NCBI RefSeq assembly: GCF_001815985.1
Contig: NZ_KV823561.1
Coordinates: 110,182 to 163,749, forward strand
Direction of reading: 5' to 3'
DNA length: 53,568 nucleotides
Source: Corynebacterium sp. HMSC27B11
Lineage (GTDB): Bacteria; Actinomycetota; Actinomycetes; Mycobacteriales; Mycobacteriaceae
Made by a program: the position numbers and the translations under genes. Below, in pieces: positions 1-10,340 of this stretch; the first letter of the stretch is position 1, and every line of letters begins with the position of its first letter. The notes under the pieces are model-generated. The model did no database searches and was not told the DNA's origin. It was given only the letters and a program-made list of their open reading frames with translations.

Positions 1-47
1 CCGCCCCGACCCACTGGCCCCAGCACCCCATCCCTCCCACTCTCTAT

Positions 48-105
48 GTTTTGCAGAGTTTAATGCCGGTTTTTCACGATTTTCCGGCATCAAACTCTGC
101 AAAAC
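48..105. repeat. Long intergenic palindrome, copy 1
   Basis: Arms at 48-69 and 84-105 are 22 bp with one mismatch (A62 against C91). They begin GTTTTGCAGAGTTT and enclose a 14-nt T-rich loop. The same outer 18 bp recur at 22399-22456, 22 kb away, so this is a dispersed element and not a chance hairpin. There is no T-tract right after either arm, so it does not look like a simple terminator. No gene could be supported in 1-466. Confidence 0.85.
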
Positions 106-156
106 GGGGCGAGGTGGCCCCACGCGCCCGGGGCGGAAGCAATACCCAAAGCGAAA

Positions 157-192
157 CCCCCGGGACAGTTCACGATGAACTAGTCCCGGGGG
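157..192. other. Strong GC-rich hairpin downstream of groEL
   Basis: CCCCCGGGAC plus AGTTCA pairs with TGAACT plus GTCCCGGGGG across a 3-nt loop, with a single bulged A at 182. There is no T-run on either side. It lies about 275 nt beyond the groEL stop, so a role as groEL terminator is doubtful. Confidence 0.6.
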
Positions 193-214
193 CTACGCGC
201 TCCCAGATTGCGTT

Positions 215-446
215 CCAGAGCACTCCAAGGTTGCGCAGGGCGCGCCACCCAAGAGCATCCCCCAGGGCGCTCATTTTCCGAGCGCCCAGCGCCACCCCAG
301 AGCACTCCAAGGTTGCGCAGGGCGCGCCACCCAAGAGCATCCCCAGGGCGCGTTTCTAGCGCCACCCCAGAGCATCCTCAGGGCACGCCACCCCAGAGCA
401 TCCCGCAGGGCGCTCATTTTCCGAGCGCCCAGCGCCACCCCAGAGC
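215..446. repeat. Degenerate tandem repeat block
   Basis: A segment of about 55 bp starting CAGAGCACTCCAAGG occurs at 215 and again at 298, almost unchanged. A segment starting TCATTTTCCGAGCGCC occurs at 271 and at 413. Each of the latter contains an 8-bp hairpin (GGGCGCTC / GAGCGCCC, for example 408-430). Shorter GCCACCCCAGAGCAT units fill the rest. I see no coding signal. The block lies between the groEL stop and the palindrome. Confidence 0.75.
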
Positions 447-466
447 ACCCAAGAGCGCCCTAGCAA

Positions 467-2080
<1,614 letters not shown>

Positions 2081-2088
2081 TTACCCGC

Positions 2089-2388
2089 TTACTTTTCGAT
2101 GACGGCGAGGATGTCGCGCTGGTTGAGCAGCAGGTACTCCTGGCCCTCGTACTTCAGCTCGGTGCCGCCGAACTTGGAGAAGATGACGGTGTCGCCTTCC
2201 TTGACGTCCATCGGGATGCGGTCGTCATCGTCTGCCCAACGGCCCGGGCCGACTGCGACGACGGTTGCTTCCTGTGGCTTCTCCTGTGCGGAATCTGGGA
2301 TCACCAGGCCGGATGCAGTGGTGGTTTCTGCTTCGACGATCTGGACCAGAACGCGGTCCTCGAGCGGCTTGATGTTGACGTTAGCCAC
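2089..2388 (-). CDS. groES: Co-chaperonin GroES
   Basis: This is the 10-kDa lid of the GroEL chamber. The 99-residue product starts [16 protein letters not shown] at a GTG at 2388, preceded by GGAGG at good spacing. The open frame extends upstream, but that extension would give a 154-aa protein with a non-conserved N-terminus and would run back to the CIRCE element, so I chose the GTG. The mobile-loop region and the C-terminal [14 protein letters not shown] are typical. It is first gene of the groES-groEL operon. Confidence 0.97.
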   Translation of the reverse strand: MANVNIKPLEDRVLVQIVEAETTTASGLVIPDSAQEKPQEATVVAVGPGRWADDDDRIPMDVKEGDTVIFSKFGGTELKYEGQEYLLLNQRDILAVIEK

Positions 2389-2519
2389 GTTGAATACCTC
2401 CGTGTATTCCTCAAGGTTTCTTTGTGCCCCCGTTGATTGGGGCTTGGTTCTTTTGTGCCGGTTTGTTTTCCGTGCACAGCCGTCGTCGCGGGTGAACAAC
2501 TGTGTGTCAAACAACCTGA

Positions 2520-2546
2520 CTAGCACTCTACCCACCCAAGTGCTAA
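2520..2546 (-). promoter_or_regulatory. CIRCE operator (HrcA site) of groES-groEL
   Basis: On the plus strand CTAGCACTC, 9 nt, AAGTGCTAA matches the CIRCE consensus TTAGCACTC-N9-GAGTGCTAA at 16 of 18 arm positions. It overlaps the -10 box of the groES promoter, which is the expected arrangement for HrcA repression of heat-shock genes. Confidence 0.9.
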
Positions 2547-2553
2547 GCCTCAA
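2525..2553 (-). promoter_or_regulatory. groES promoter
   Basis: On the minus strand TTGAGG (2548-2553), 17 nt, TAGAGT (2525-2530). The -10 box lies inside the right half of the CIRCE element. The leader to the GTG start is about 130 nt. Confidence 0.75.
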
Positions 2554-2569
2554 CAGCGCCGGTTGAGTC

Positions 2570-2599
2570 GGGCTTACTCAGGCTTGCTCGGGCTTGCTC
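2570..2599. repeat. Three 10-bp tandem units (RGGCTTRCTC)
   Basis: Three consecutive units starting at 2570, 2580 and 2590 lie just upstream of the groES -35 box. The rest of the 2389-2784 intergenic stretch holds the CIRCE element, the promoter and nothing else that I recognise. Confidence 0.7.
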
Positions 2600-2784
2600 A
2601 GCGTGGCGCGATGGTCGCTCGTCGTGTTTCAGTCGCCGGCGCTGCCCCTCCCGTTCCCGTTCTTTGTCCCCCTCTTTTTCTTTGACGACGACGCCACCAC
2701 CACCGCTGGTCCGTCTGTTTCGGCGGTGGGGTCCGACGCCCCGCCCGGATGGCGCCCCCGCCACCGCTGGCCCGTATCTTCCAC

Positions 2785-5379
2785 CTAGTCCGTGAGGATC
2801 GGGACCTCCACCTCGAGGGCCGGGTCGGTGCCGACGGACATTGCGGTCGGTTGGGCGCCTTCACTGATGAGCTGCGCGGCCAAGGCGGCGATCATCACCC
2901 CGTTATCGGTGCACAGCGGCAGCGGTGGGATGCGCAGCTCCACCCCGGCGTCGCGGCAGCGGTCGGCGGCCAGCCCGCGCAGCCGGGAGTTCGCGGAGAC
3001 TCCCCCGCCGAGCAGCAGCACCTTCGCACCGGTGTCCTCGCAGGCGCGCAGTGCCTTGGCGGTGAGCACGTCGGCCACGGCCTCCTGGAAGGAGGCGCAG
3101 ACGTCCTCCACCGGGATGGCGTTCTCCCCCACCTGCCCGGCGGCTTCGGCGCGCTCGACGAAGCGCGCGACGGCGGTCTTCAGCCCGGAGAAGGAGAAGT
3201 CGTAGCGGGAGTCCTGCGGTCGCATCATGCCACGCGGGAAGGCGATGGCCTTGCGGTTGCCCTGGCGGGCGAGCCGGTCGATCACTGGCCCGCCCGGGTA
3301 GCCGAGCCCGAGGAGGCGGGAGACCTTGTCATAGGCCTCACCGGCGGCATCATCGAGGGTGCTGCCGAGCTCCGTCATGGGCTTACCCACGCCGTCGACC
3401 TGCAGGATCTGGGTGTGCCCGCCGCTGACGAGCAGCGCGATGGCATTCTTCAGCGGCTCGCGGCCCTCCTTCGTCAGCGCCTCGACGGCGACGTGCCCGC
3501 CCAGGTGGTTCACCGCGTAAAACGGCACCTCCCAGGCGGCGGCGTAGGCCTTGGCCGCGGCGGCACCAACCATGAGCGCGCCGGCGAGCCCAGGTCCGAT
3601 GGTCACGGCGACGGCGTCCGGGCGCTGGCCGATGCGGGTCTGCTTCTGCAGGCTGCGCATCGCCGCCCGCATGGTGGGCTGCATGGCCTCCAGGTGGGCG
3701 CGGCTGGCGATCTCCGGGACCACGCCACCGAAGCGGGCGTGCTGTTCCATGGAGCTGGCGACCTGGTTGACGAGTTCCTCGACGACCGGGGCGCTGCCTG
3801 TTTCCTCTTGGTCACCGGCAGGCGCGCTCATGCGCACGACGCCAACACCGGTCTCGTCGCAGGAACTTTCAATACCCATGACGAGCATGGACTCTGCAGC
3901 ATCAGTAGCGCTCCCCGGCACGCCCTCCTCGACCTGATCTGGGCGCTTCTCGTCGGGGCGGAACATGGTGAGGGCATCGGCCCCGGAGGGCTGGTAGTAG
4001 CCCTTACGGCGGCCGGTGACCGCGAAGCCATAGCTTTCGTAGAGCCCCACGGCCGGGGCGTTGCCGTCGCGGACCTCGAGGTACACCGGCCCGCCGATGA
4101 CCTGCAGAGGCTCGAAGAGCTTGTCCATCAGCAGCCGCGAGTGGCCCTTGCCTTGCTGCTCCGGGGACAGCGCCACGGTGTGGATCTCCCACTCCGGGTC
4201 CGCGGGCGTCCCGTTGAGCGCGATGCCCGCATAGCCCTGCAGCTGGCCTGCCACCCGCAGGGCGACGTAGTAGTTGCGGGGGTTGGCGAGCTCAGCGCGG
4301 AAGGCCTCCAGGGACCAGGGGGATTCTTCGCTGAAGAGTTCCTGCTCGATCCGCGCCATCTCCTCCAGGTCAGCCAGGGATGCGCGATCCAGGGTCAGCA
4401 GCTCCACTGTGAGTTCAGCATTCGCGGGTTCAGCATCCGCAGGTTCGACATTCCCAGCTTCAGCATCCGCCGCCTCGGCCTTCGCAGCCTCAGCATTCGC
4501 AGACTCGGCGCCGACACCCGCTGCTTCGGTCATCGCCCCTTCCGGCGCGGCCTCCGCCGCCCGCTGCTCAGCCTCCAGCCGATCAAAAGCCGCCACATCC
4601 TCAGCGGCCGCGGCGAAGTTCACCGCGGCAGTGCGCTCCTTGCGCTTCGGCTCCGCGGCATCCGGCCGGCGCAAATACTGCGCCACCAGCGGGCGCCCCA
4701 GCCGCTCCACAAAGTGGCCCTCCCCCTCGAGCCACCACAGCTGATCCGCGCCCGCCAGCGCCAGCCCCTCGGGCGTGGGGTACGCATCCTCCGTGATGAT
4801 GCGCCAGGCCTCGGTCGCGGCCTTCTCCTCCCCCTCAAGCTTCTCGATCGCACGCGCCACCTCGGCGGTCAGCGCCACCGCGATGGGCTTGGAGCCGTGC
4901 TCAGCCAGCACGTCCGCGGGCTTGCCCACCGCGGGCCCAGCGACCAGCCGACCGGCCTCGGTGGCGGTGGCGGAGTACCACTCGCGCCTTCTGGCGTCGG
5001 AAAGAACGAGGCATTCCTGGTGACCAGCCGCAACACTGGCAGCGGTGGCGGACAACGAATCCACCCCGAACACCGGAACACCGATCGCGTCCGCGAACGC
5101 CGCCCCCGTCGCCATCCCGACGCGCAGCCCCGTAAACGGCCCCGGACCAGTGCCGACGACCACCGCCTCGACGTCCCGTGGCCGCAGCCCCGCCTCCGCG
5201 AGGGACTCCTGAATATGCGGCACAAGCAGCTCCATGTGGCCGCGCGGGTTGCGCTGCACCCGCTGCGTGAGCGTGGTCGCGGAGTACTCGAACGTGCCCC
5301 AACTGCCCGCCCGACGGTTGACCTCAACGAGGCCAGAAACAACGTAGGACGTGGCGGTATCAATCGTGAGCACGAGCAT
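2785..5379 (-). CDS. tsaB-rimI-tsaD: TsaB-RimI-TsaD triple-fusion protein
   Basis: One uninterrupted 864-aa frame carries three proteins. Residues 1-245 are TsaB ([24 protein letters not shown]). Residues 250-323 are an Ala/Glu-rich linker built of AEAADAE-like repeats. Residues 325-475 are RimI, a GNAT N-acetyltransferase ([17 protein letters not shown] acetyl-CoA loop). Residues 498-864 are TsaD ([15 protein letters not shown], metal-binding NHLGGH at 624-629). TsaB and TsaD act with TsaE in N6-threonylcarbamoyl modification of A37 in ANN-decoding tRNAs. RimI acetylates protein N-termini. TsaD begins at an internal ATG (3888) with no well-placed ribosome-binding site, so I infer true translational fusion. 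Adjacent binary fusions are known in actinobacteria; a three-way fusion seems unusual. tsaE lies 90 nt upstream. Confidence 0.95.
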   Translation of the reverse strand: MLVLTIDTATSYVVSGLVEVNRRAGSWGTFEYSATTLTQRVQRNPRGHMELLVPHIQESLAEAGLRPRDVEAVVVGTGPGPFTGLRVGMATGAAFADAIGVPVFGVDSLSATAASVAAGHQECLVLSDARRREWYSATATEAGRLVAGPAVGKPADVLAEHGSKPIAVALTAEVARAIEKLEGEEKAATEAWRIITEDAYPTPEGLALAGADQLWWLEGEGHFVERLGRPLVAQYLRRPDAAEPKRKERTAAVNFAAAAEDVAAFDRLEAEQRAAEAAPEGAMTEAAGVGAESANAEAAKAEAADAEAGNVEPADAEPANAELTVELLTLDRASLADLEEMARIEQELFSEESPWSLEAFRAELANPRNYYVALRVAGQLQGYAGIALNGTPADPEWEIHTVALSPEQQGKGHSRLLMDKLFEPLQVIGGPVYLEVRDGNAPAVGLYESYGFAVTGRRKGYYQPSGADALTMFRPDEKRPDQVEEGVPGSATDAAESMLVMGIESSCDETGVGVVRMSAPAGDQEETGSAPVVEELVNQVASSMEQHARFGGVVPEIASRAHLEAMQPTMRAAMRSLQKQTRIGQRPDAVAVTIGPGLAGALMVGAAAAKAYAAAWEVPFYAVNHLGGHVAVEALTKEGREPLKNAIALLVSGGHTQILQVDGVGKPMTELGSTLDDAAGEAYDKVSRLLGLGYPGGPVIDRLARQGNRKAIAFPRGMMRPQDSRYDFSFSGLKTAVARFVERAEAAGQVGENAIPVEDVCASFQEAVADVLTAKALRACEDTGAKVLLLGGGVSANSRLRGLAADRCRDAGVELRIPPLPLCTDNGVMIAALAAQLISEGAQPTAMSVGTDPALEVEVPILTD

Positions 5380-5469
5380 GGGGTTAGTGTACTACCCCGC
5401 GCAGACACGCCTTTCGCGCTCATCCAGCGCACGCTACGACGCCGACGTCCCCCGCGCCGACAGCACCAG

Positions 5470-6114
5470 CTACTCGCGCCAGCGCCAGTGGACCTCGCGC
5501 GGGTCGTCCTCGTCGCCGTCGGTCATGTCGATGACCCCGCCGTCCGCGAGGTCGCCATCTACGACGTCCGAGCCATCACCGTTGACGTCCGCGGTCGCGA
5601 CGTCGCTGTCATCATCTCCCTCAGCACCCACGGCGCGCATGATCTCCACGTCCAGGACCCGGTCCGCGAGCTCCTCCACGACCCCGCGCCCCCATTCGGC
5701 GACGAGCACGGCGTCGTCCAGGTCGGCGTCGATATCCAGGGACTCCAGCGTGTCCAGGACGTCGTCGCGGGAGAGCTGCTCGCCCGGCGCGATGGACTCG
5801 GCCACGCCCTCGCCGAGCAGGCGGTAGGCATCCATGTGCAGCAGCCGAATGCCGCGCGCCCCGGGCTTGTGGGTGCGCACGATGGTGAAGGTCGGCGACT
5901 GCACGCGCCCCTTGACCGCCAGCCCCTCGGCAATACCCTGCGTGATGGTGGTTTTGCCCGCCCCGAGTGGCCCGGTGAGGATCACGACGGTGCCCGCGGC
6001 GAGCTGCTCCCCCAGCTCGCGGCCGATGGCACGCATGTCTTCGGGGGTCCGGGCATGCGCGTTCCCCTTTACCTCGCCCAGGTCCACCCCGCTGCCAGCC
6101 TTAGCGTTCGACAA
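5470..6114 (-). CDS. tsaE: tRNA t6A biosynthesis ATPase TsaE
   Basis: This is a P-loop ATPase that drives turnover of the TsaB-TsaD complex. The Walker A motif GPLGAGKTT sits near residue 48 and QSPTFTIV follows. I chose the TTG at 6114 (SNAKAGSG) because GAGG lies 6 nt upstream; a GTG at 6087 is also possible. It overlaps the end of alr by 14 nt. The C-terminal 45 residues are very acidic (DDDSDVATADVNGDGSD), an extension beyond the core family. The position just upstream of the tsaB-rimI-tsaD fusion puts all the visible t6A complex genes in one transcription unit. Confidence 0.92.
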   Translation of the reverse strand: MSNAKAGSGVDLGEVKGNAHARTPEDMRAIGRELGEQLAAGTVVILTGPLGAGKTTITQGIAEGLAVKGRVQSPTFTIVRTHKPGARGIRLLHMDAYRLLGEGVAESIAPGEQLSRDDVLDTLESLDIDADLDDAVLVAEWGRGVVEELADRVLDVEIMRAVGAEGDDDSDVATADVNGDGSDVVDGDLADGGVIDMTDGDEDDPREVHWRWRE

Positions 6115-7363
6115 CGTGTTCCTCGCCTTCCACGTCCACGACGACCCGCTGGACGCGTGGCCCGCGCGGCATCGTGACGATCTCATAGGGGATGGTATCG
6201 GCGGCGGCTGCCAGGTCCTCCGCGCCGGGCTCCCCTGCTGCCGGGTCGCCGAAGATCACGGCCCAGTCGCCCGGCTGCACGGCCTCGGCGGCAGCGCTCT
6301 CGGCGGGACCCAGGGCGACGACGAACTGGTCCATGCAGATCCTCCCGACCTGCTGGTAGCTCTCGCCGTTGATGCTGACCTGCATCTTTCCGGACGCCGA
6401 CCGTGGCACCCCGTCCGCGTAGCCTGCGGCGACGACGGCAGTGCGCGTGTCCTCCGGGGCGGTCCAGATGCCGCCGTAGCTGACGGATTCGCCCTTCGGG
6501 ACGACGCGGGTGGTGATGACCTTCGCGCGCATGCTCATCGTCCGCTGGAGGGGCAGGACGTCCGGTAGTCCCGGTACGGCGTTCTCCGCTGCCCCGGTGG
6601 GGGTTCCGCCTGCCACCGGGTCCACGCCGTAGACGCCGAGGCCAGGGCGCACGAGCTCGTGGTGCATATCCGGGCGGGTCAGCGTTGCCGGGGTGTTGGC
6701 GATGTGGTTGCGGGGCACTGCCATGCCCGCGGCCCGGCAGTCGGCGATGGCTTGCTGGAAGCGCTGGTGCTGCCGGTCGGTCACGGCGCGCTGCGTGTCC
6801 TCATCCGCGGACGCCAAGTGCGTGAACACCCCGTCCACCGCGATGAGCCCCTCCTTCTCTGCGGCGGCGAGCAGCGCGATGGTTTCCTGCCATTCGGCCG
6901 GGCTGATCCCGGAGCGGGACATACCGGTATCGGCCATCACGCCGACCACCGGGCATGCTTTGCCCTGCCAGGAGCGGGCCTGGTCGATGAGGCTGCGGGC
7001 GTGTGCCAGGGAGGGCACGCCCAGGGTCAGCTCGGCCTCGAAGGCCGGGGTGAGGTCCATAGCCGGTTCCCACATCCAGGCGAAGATGGTGGCCGGCTCG
7101 CCGTCCTTCACAGGGCCTTCGCCGCGAAGTAACAGAGCCTCCGGGACAGTAGCCACCCCCAGCACCGCAGCGCCGTGATCCAGCGCGGTCTGCGCGATAC
7201 GCAGCGCGCCGTGGTTGTAGCCATCGGCCTTCACGACCGCCATGAGTTGGGCAGGCGCGACGAAGTCCGCGAAGAAGCGGGTGTTGGTGGCCAGTGCTGG
7301 AAGGTCGACGATGAGCTGGATGAGCTCGCCGCGACCCGTTGTGTCCTTCGGGGTGTGGGTCAT
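6101..7363 (-). CDS. alr: Alanine racemase
   Basis: This PLP-dependent enzyme interconverts L- and D-alanine for peptidoglycan. The 420-aa product starts MTHTPKDTTGRG at an ATG at 7363; longer frames upstream read antisense-like sequence inside nnrD. The PLP lysine lies in AVVKADGYNHG (K45). The C-terminal domain contains the catalytic tyrosine region SYGGIWTAPED and RICMDQFVV. The start is 10 nt after the nnrD stop and the end overlaps tsaE, so nnrD-alr-tsaE-tsaB/rimI/tsaD reads as one operon. The order alr-tsaE-tsaB is conserved in actinobacteria. Confidence 0.96.
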   Translation of the reverse strand: MTHTPKDTTGRGELIQLIVDLPALATNTRFFADFVAPAQLMAVVKADGYNHGALRIAQTALDHGAAVLGVATVPEALLLRGEGPVKDGEPATIFAWMWEPAMDLTPAFEAELTLGVPSLAHARSLIDQARSWQGKACPVVGVMADTGMSRSGISPAEWQETIALLAAAEKEGLIAVDGVFTHLASADEDTQRAVTDRQHQRFQQAIADCRAAGMAVPRNHIANTPATLTRPDMHHELVRPGLGVYGVDPVAGGTPTGAAENAVPGLPDVLPLQRTMSMRAKVITTRVVPKGESVSYGGIWTAPEDTRTAVVAAGYADGVPRSASGKMQVSINGESYQQVGRICMDQFVVALGPAESAAAEAVQPGDWAVIFGDPAAGEPGAEDLAAAADTIPYEIVTMPRGPRVQRVVVDVEGEEHVVER

Positions 7364-7373
7364 GGCCTTAAGG

Positions 7374-8315
7374 CTAGTCGCCGTCGGCGTCTTCATGCGC
7401 GTGGCGGAGCGCGACGGCGACCACGGTGTGGATGCTCTCCACGATGTCGGACGCCGAGATCGGCGCAACGCCCTCCGGGGTCTCCGCGGCACGGAGTGCC
7501 GCCACCGCGTGCACCGCCACCGCGCCCAGGATGCAGTGCAGCAGCGGAGCCTCTTCGGCCGCCGCAATCACAGCACCAGCGATGCCCGCCAGCACGTCCC
7601 CGGAGCCGGGCGTGGCGGACCAGGAGTGGCCTGCGTCCACGCCCCAGGCGACATCCCCATCGGAGACGATGGTGTGCCGCCCCTTGAGCAGCACCACCGA
7701 CTTGGTCTGTCGGGCCAGCCAGGCGCACGCGGTGCGGCGGCGGTCAAAATCCTGGTCGACGGCCGCGGCCTCGGCCTGCTCCTCGTTGCCCAGCGCCCGC
7801 GCGAGGGCAGCGAATTCCCCGGCGTGTGGGGTCAGGACGGTCGCCCGGCCGGTGGTGCGGCGGTTGATAATCCCGCGCAGCAGCTGCGTATTCTTCGCCG
7901 CCAGCTGCAGCGCCGAGGCGTCCAGCAGCAGGGGTTCGGGCTGGCGCACCAGCCAGTCCAGGATGTTCAGCGCTTCCGGCGAGTTTTCGTCGATCCCGGG
8001 GCCTGCGACCCAGGCCTGCACCCTCCCGGCCTTCTCCGGGCGTGGGGCGCTGACCACCTCCGGCAGGGCCAGGGCGATCAGGCGTGGGTCCACGGGGCCT
8101 GCGTAGCGCACCATCGGAGCGGTGGATTTCACCGCCGCCTTGAGCGCCAGCAGCGCGGCCCCCGGGAACGTATCGGAGCCTGCGAAAATGCCCACCACAC
8201 CGGCGTACTTATCCTCCAGTGGTTGCGGGGAGGGCCAGACCTCCCCGGCCGCGACCAGGCAATCGCGTGCGGCGAGCAACTCGCCGGGCGGGGTGTCGTC
8301 CAAAAAATTCGGCAT
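7374..8315 (-). CDS. nnrD: ADP/ATP-dependent NAD(P)H-hydrate dehydratase
   Basis: This enzyme repairs hydrated NAD(P)H (NADHX) by nucleotide-dependent dehydration. The ribokinase-like fold is shown by LTPHAGEF (161-168), VVLLKGRHTIV and the catalytic TPGSGDVLAGIAGA (Asp240). The 313 aa comprise only the dehydratase domain; the NnrE epimerase domain often fused at the N-terminus is absent. GGAG precedes the ATG at 8315. It is first gene of the alr-tsaE-tsaBD unit and lies 100 nt downstream of glmS. Confidence 0.92.
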   Translation of the reverse strand: MPNFLDDTPPGELLAARDCLVAAGEVWPSPQPLEDKYAGVVGIFAGSDTFPGAALLALKAAVKSTAPMVRYAGPVDPRLIALALPEVVSAPRPEKAGRVQAWVAGPGIDENSPEALNILDWLVRQPEPLLLDASALQLAAKNTQLLRGIINRRTTGRATVLTPHAGEFAALARALGNEEQAEAAAVDQDFDRRRTACAWLARQTKSVVLLKGRHTIVSDGDVAWGVDAGHSWSATPGSGDVLAGIAGAVIAAAEEAPLLHCILGAVAVHAVAALRAAETPEGVAPISASDIVESIHTVVAVALRHAHEDADGD

Positions 8316-8415
8316 GGGGCGAAGCTCCTGTGTGGTGATGGAAAACGTTCCGGGTGAGATGGTGAAACGTGGTGGTGGGTGAAGTGAAAGCGGAGTAGCC
8401 CGGGCGCCCCGCGGA

Positions 8416-10278
8416 CTACTCCACGGTGACGGACTTGGCCAGGTTGCGCGGCTTGTCGATGTCCTCGTTGCCGCACTGGCGGGCGATGTCCGCGGCCAGG
8501 AACTGCAGCGGGACGGTGGACAGCAGCGGCTGCATCAGCGTGCCGGTGGCCGGGATCTCCAGCAGCCAGTTGGCGTACGGGCGCACCGCCTCGTCGCCCT
8601 CCTCCGCGATGACGATCGTCTTCGCACCTCGGGCGCGGATCTCCTGGATATTGGACACGATCTTGGAGTGCAGCACCGGGCGGCCCGTCGGGGACGGGAC
8701 GACGACGACCACCGGCAGGTCGTCCTCAATCAGGGCGATCGGGCCGTGCTTGAGCTCGCCGGCGGCGAAGCCCTCGGCGTGGATATAGGCCAGTTCCTTG
8801 AGCTTCAATGCGCCCTCGAGCGCGACCGGGAAGCCGACGTGGCGGCCCAGGAAGAGCATCGTCTTCACGGACCCGAGCTCCTCGGCGAGCTGCTCGATCG
8901 GCTCGGCGAGCTCCAGGGTCTTTTCGATCTTGGTGGGCAGCTCGGCGAGGGTGTCGTAGATGTCACCGATCTCGTCGGGGTACATCGTGCCGCGTGCCTG
9001 GGCGAGAGCCAGGCCAACCACGTAGTTCGCCGCGACCTGGGCGAGGAAGGCCTTGGTGGAGGCAACGCCGATCTCCGGGCCGGCGTGGGTGTAGAGCACC
9101 GCGTCGGATTCGCGCGGAATCTGGGAGCCGTTGGTGTTGCACACCGCCAACACGCGCGCACCCTGGGTCTTGGCGTGGCGCACGGCCTCCAGGGTGTCGG
9201 CGGTCTCGCCGGACTGGGAGACGGCGACGACGAGGGTCTGCTGGTTCAGCACCGGGTCGCGGTAGCGGAACTCGGATGCGACCTCGATCTCCACGGGGAT
9301 GCGGGCCCAGTGCTCGATGGCGTACTTCGCCAGCAGCCCGGAGTGGTAGGCGGAACCGCAGGCGACGACGTAGACCTTCTGGATGTTGCGGAGGTCGTCG
9401 CCGGAGAGGCGCTGCTCGTCGAGGACGACCTTGCCGTCGACGAAGCGGCCGGCCAGGGTGTCGCGGACGGCGGCGGGCTGCTCGTGGATTTCCTTCATCA
9501 TGAAGGAGTCGAAGCCGTCCTTCTCGGCGGCCTCCTGGTCCCAGTCGATGGTGAACGGGCTGCCCTCGGCGGGGGCGCCGTCGAAGTCCATGATCTCGTA
9601 GTTATCGGCGGTGATGGCGACGGCGCTGTCCTGGCCGAGCTCGACGGCGTTCTTAGTGTGGGCGATGAAGGCCGCAACATCCGAGCCCAGGAACATGCCG
9701 TCCTCCCCGACCCCGACGATCAGCGGGGTGTTGCGGCGACCGGCGACGATGAGCCCCGGCTCGTCAACGTGGGTGAACAGGACAGTGAACGCACCTTCCA
9801 GGCGGCGCAGAACGGCGAGCGCGGAGGCCTTGACGTCCCCAGCGTGGGCTCCCTCGTTGTACTCGATGGCGAGCAGGTGGGCGGCGACCTCGGAGTCCGT
9901 GTCCGAGACCAGTTCGATGCCGCGGGCCTCGAGCTCGTCGCGCAGGGCGGCGAAGTTCTCGATGATGCCGTTGTGGACGATGGCGGCCTTGCCGTCGAAG
10001 GAGAGGTGTGGGTGCGCGTTGACGTCGTTCGGGCGACCGTGGGTTGCCCAACGGGTGTGCCCCAGGCAGGTGTTGCCGGTCAGGGTGTCGCGGCCGATGA
10101 TGTCGATGCGTTCGACGAGGTTGCTGAGCTTGCCCTCGGCTTTTTCTACGCGGATACCTTCTGCGTTATTGACGGCGATACCGGCGGAATCGTAGCCCCG
10201 GTACTCCATCCTCTGCAGTGCATCGAGCCCGATTTCCAGGGCTTGGTTCTTTCCTACGTATCCAACGATTGCGCACAT
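8416..10278 (-). CDS. glmS: Glutamine-fructose-6-phosphate aminotransferase
   Basis: It makes glucosamine-6-phosphate from fructose-6-phosphate and glutamine, the first step of UDP-GlcNAc synthesis. The 620-aa product starts MCAIVGYVG, so Cys2 becomes the N-terminal nucleophile after Met removal. The class II amidotransferase domain (about 1-240, CLGHTRWATHG) is followed by two SIS sugar-isomerase domains (VACGSAYHSG, FLGRH) and the C-terminal DKPRNLAKSVTVE. A TATCGT box lies 8 nt before the ATG and there is no Shine-Dalgarno, so it is probably leaderless. glmM, the next pathway enzyme, is 6 kb away in the same window. Confidence 0.98.
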   Translation of the reverse strand: MCAIVGYVGKNQALEIGLDALQRMEYRGYDSAGIAVNNAEGIRVEKAEGKLSNLVERIDIIGRDTLTGNTCLGHTRWATHGRPNDVNAHPHLSFDGKAAIVHNGIIENFAALRDELEARGIELVSDTDSEVAAHLLAIEYNEGAHAGDVKASALAVLRRLEGAFTVLFTHVDEPGLIVAGRRNTPLIVGVGEDGMFLGSDVAAFIAHTKNAVELGQDSAVAITADNYEIMDFDGAPAEGSPFTIDWDQEAAEKDGFDSFMMKEIHEQPAAVRDTLAGRFVDGKVVLDEQRLSGDDLRNIQKVYVVACGSAYHSGLLAKYAIEHWARIPVEIEVASEFRYRDPVLNQQTLVVAVSQSGETADTLEAVRHAKTQGARVLAVCNTNGSQIPRESDAVLYTHAGPEIGVASTKAFLAQVAANYVVGLALAQARGTMYPDEIGDIYDTLAELPTKIEKTLELAEPIEQLAEELGSVKTMLFLGRHVGFPVALEGALKLKELAYIHAEGFAAGELKHGPIALIEDDLPVVVVVPSPTGRPVLHSKIVSNIQEIRARGAKTIVIAEEGDEAVRPYANWLLEIPATGTLMQPLLSTVPLQFLAADIARQCGNEDIDKPRNLAKSVTVE

Positions 10279-10286
10279 AAATGGAA

Positions 10287-10292
10287 ACGATA
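10287..10292 (-). promoter_or_regulatory. -10 box of leaderless glmS
   Basis: TATCGT on the minus strand lies 8 nt from the glmS ATG and no ribosome-binding site precedes the start. This is the usual arrangement for leaderless corynebacterial mRNAs. Confidence 0.5.
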
Positions 10293-10340
10293 CACGCCTG
10301 CTTGGCCCATGCGGAAGCAGTTTCTACTAGTGTGAGTTAC

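Noticed and set aside
157..192. groEL terminator
   Set aside because: It is about 275 nt past the stop and lacks a T-run; kept only as a hairpin.
215..446. Possible CRISPR-like array
   Set aside because: Repeats are of unequal length, no unique spacers separate them, and there are no cas genes in the window.
3888..3888. Internal ATG as an independent tsaD start
   Set aside because: No suitably spaced Shine-Dalgarno, and the frame is open from TsaB through TsaD, so a fusion is simpler.
2749..6177. 1142-codon open frame on the plus strand
   Set aside because: It is antisense to tsaB-rimI-tsaD and tsaE throughout; GC-rich codon use keeps the opposite strand open. The product is low-complexity Arg/Gly/His with no domain.
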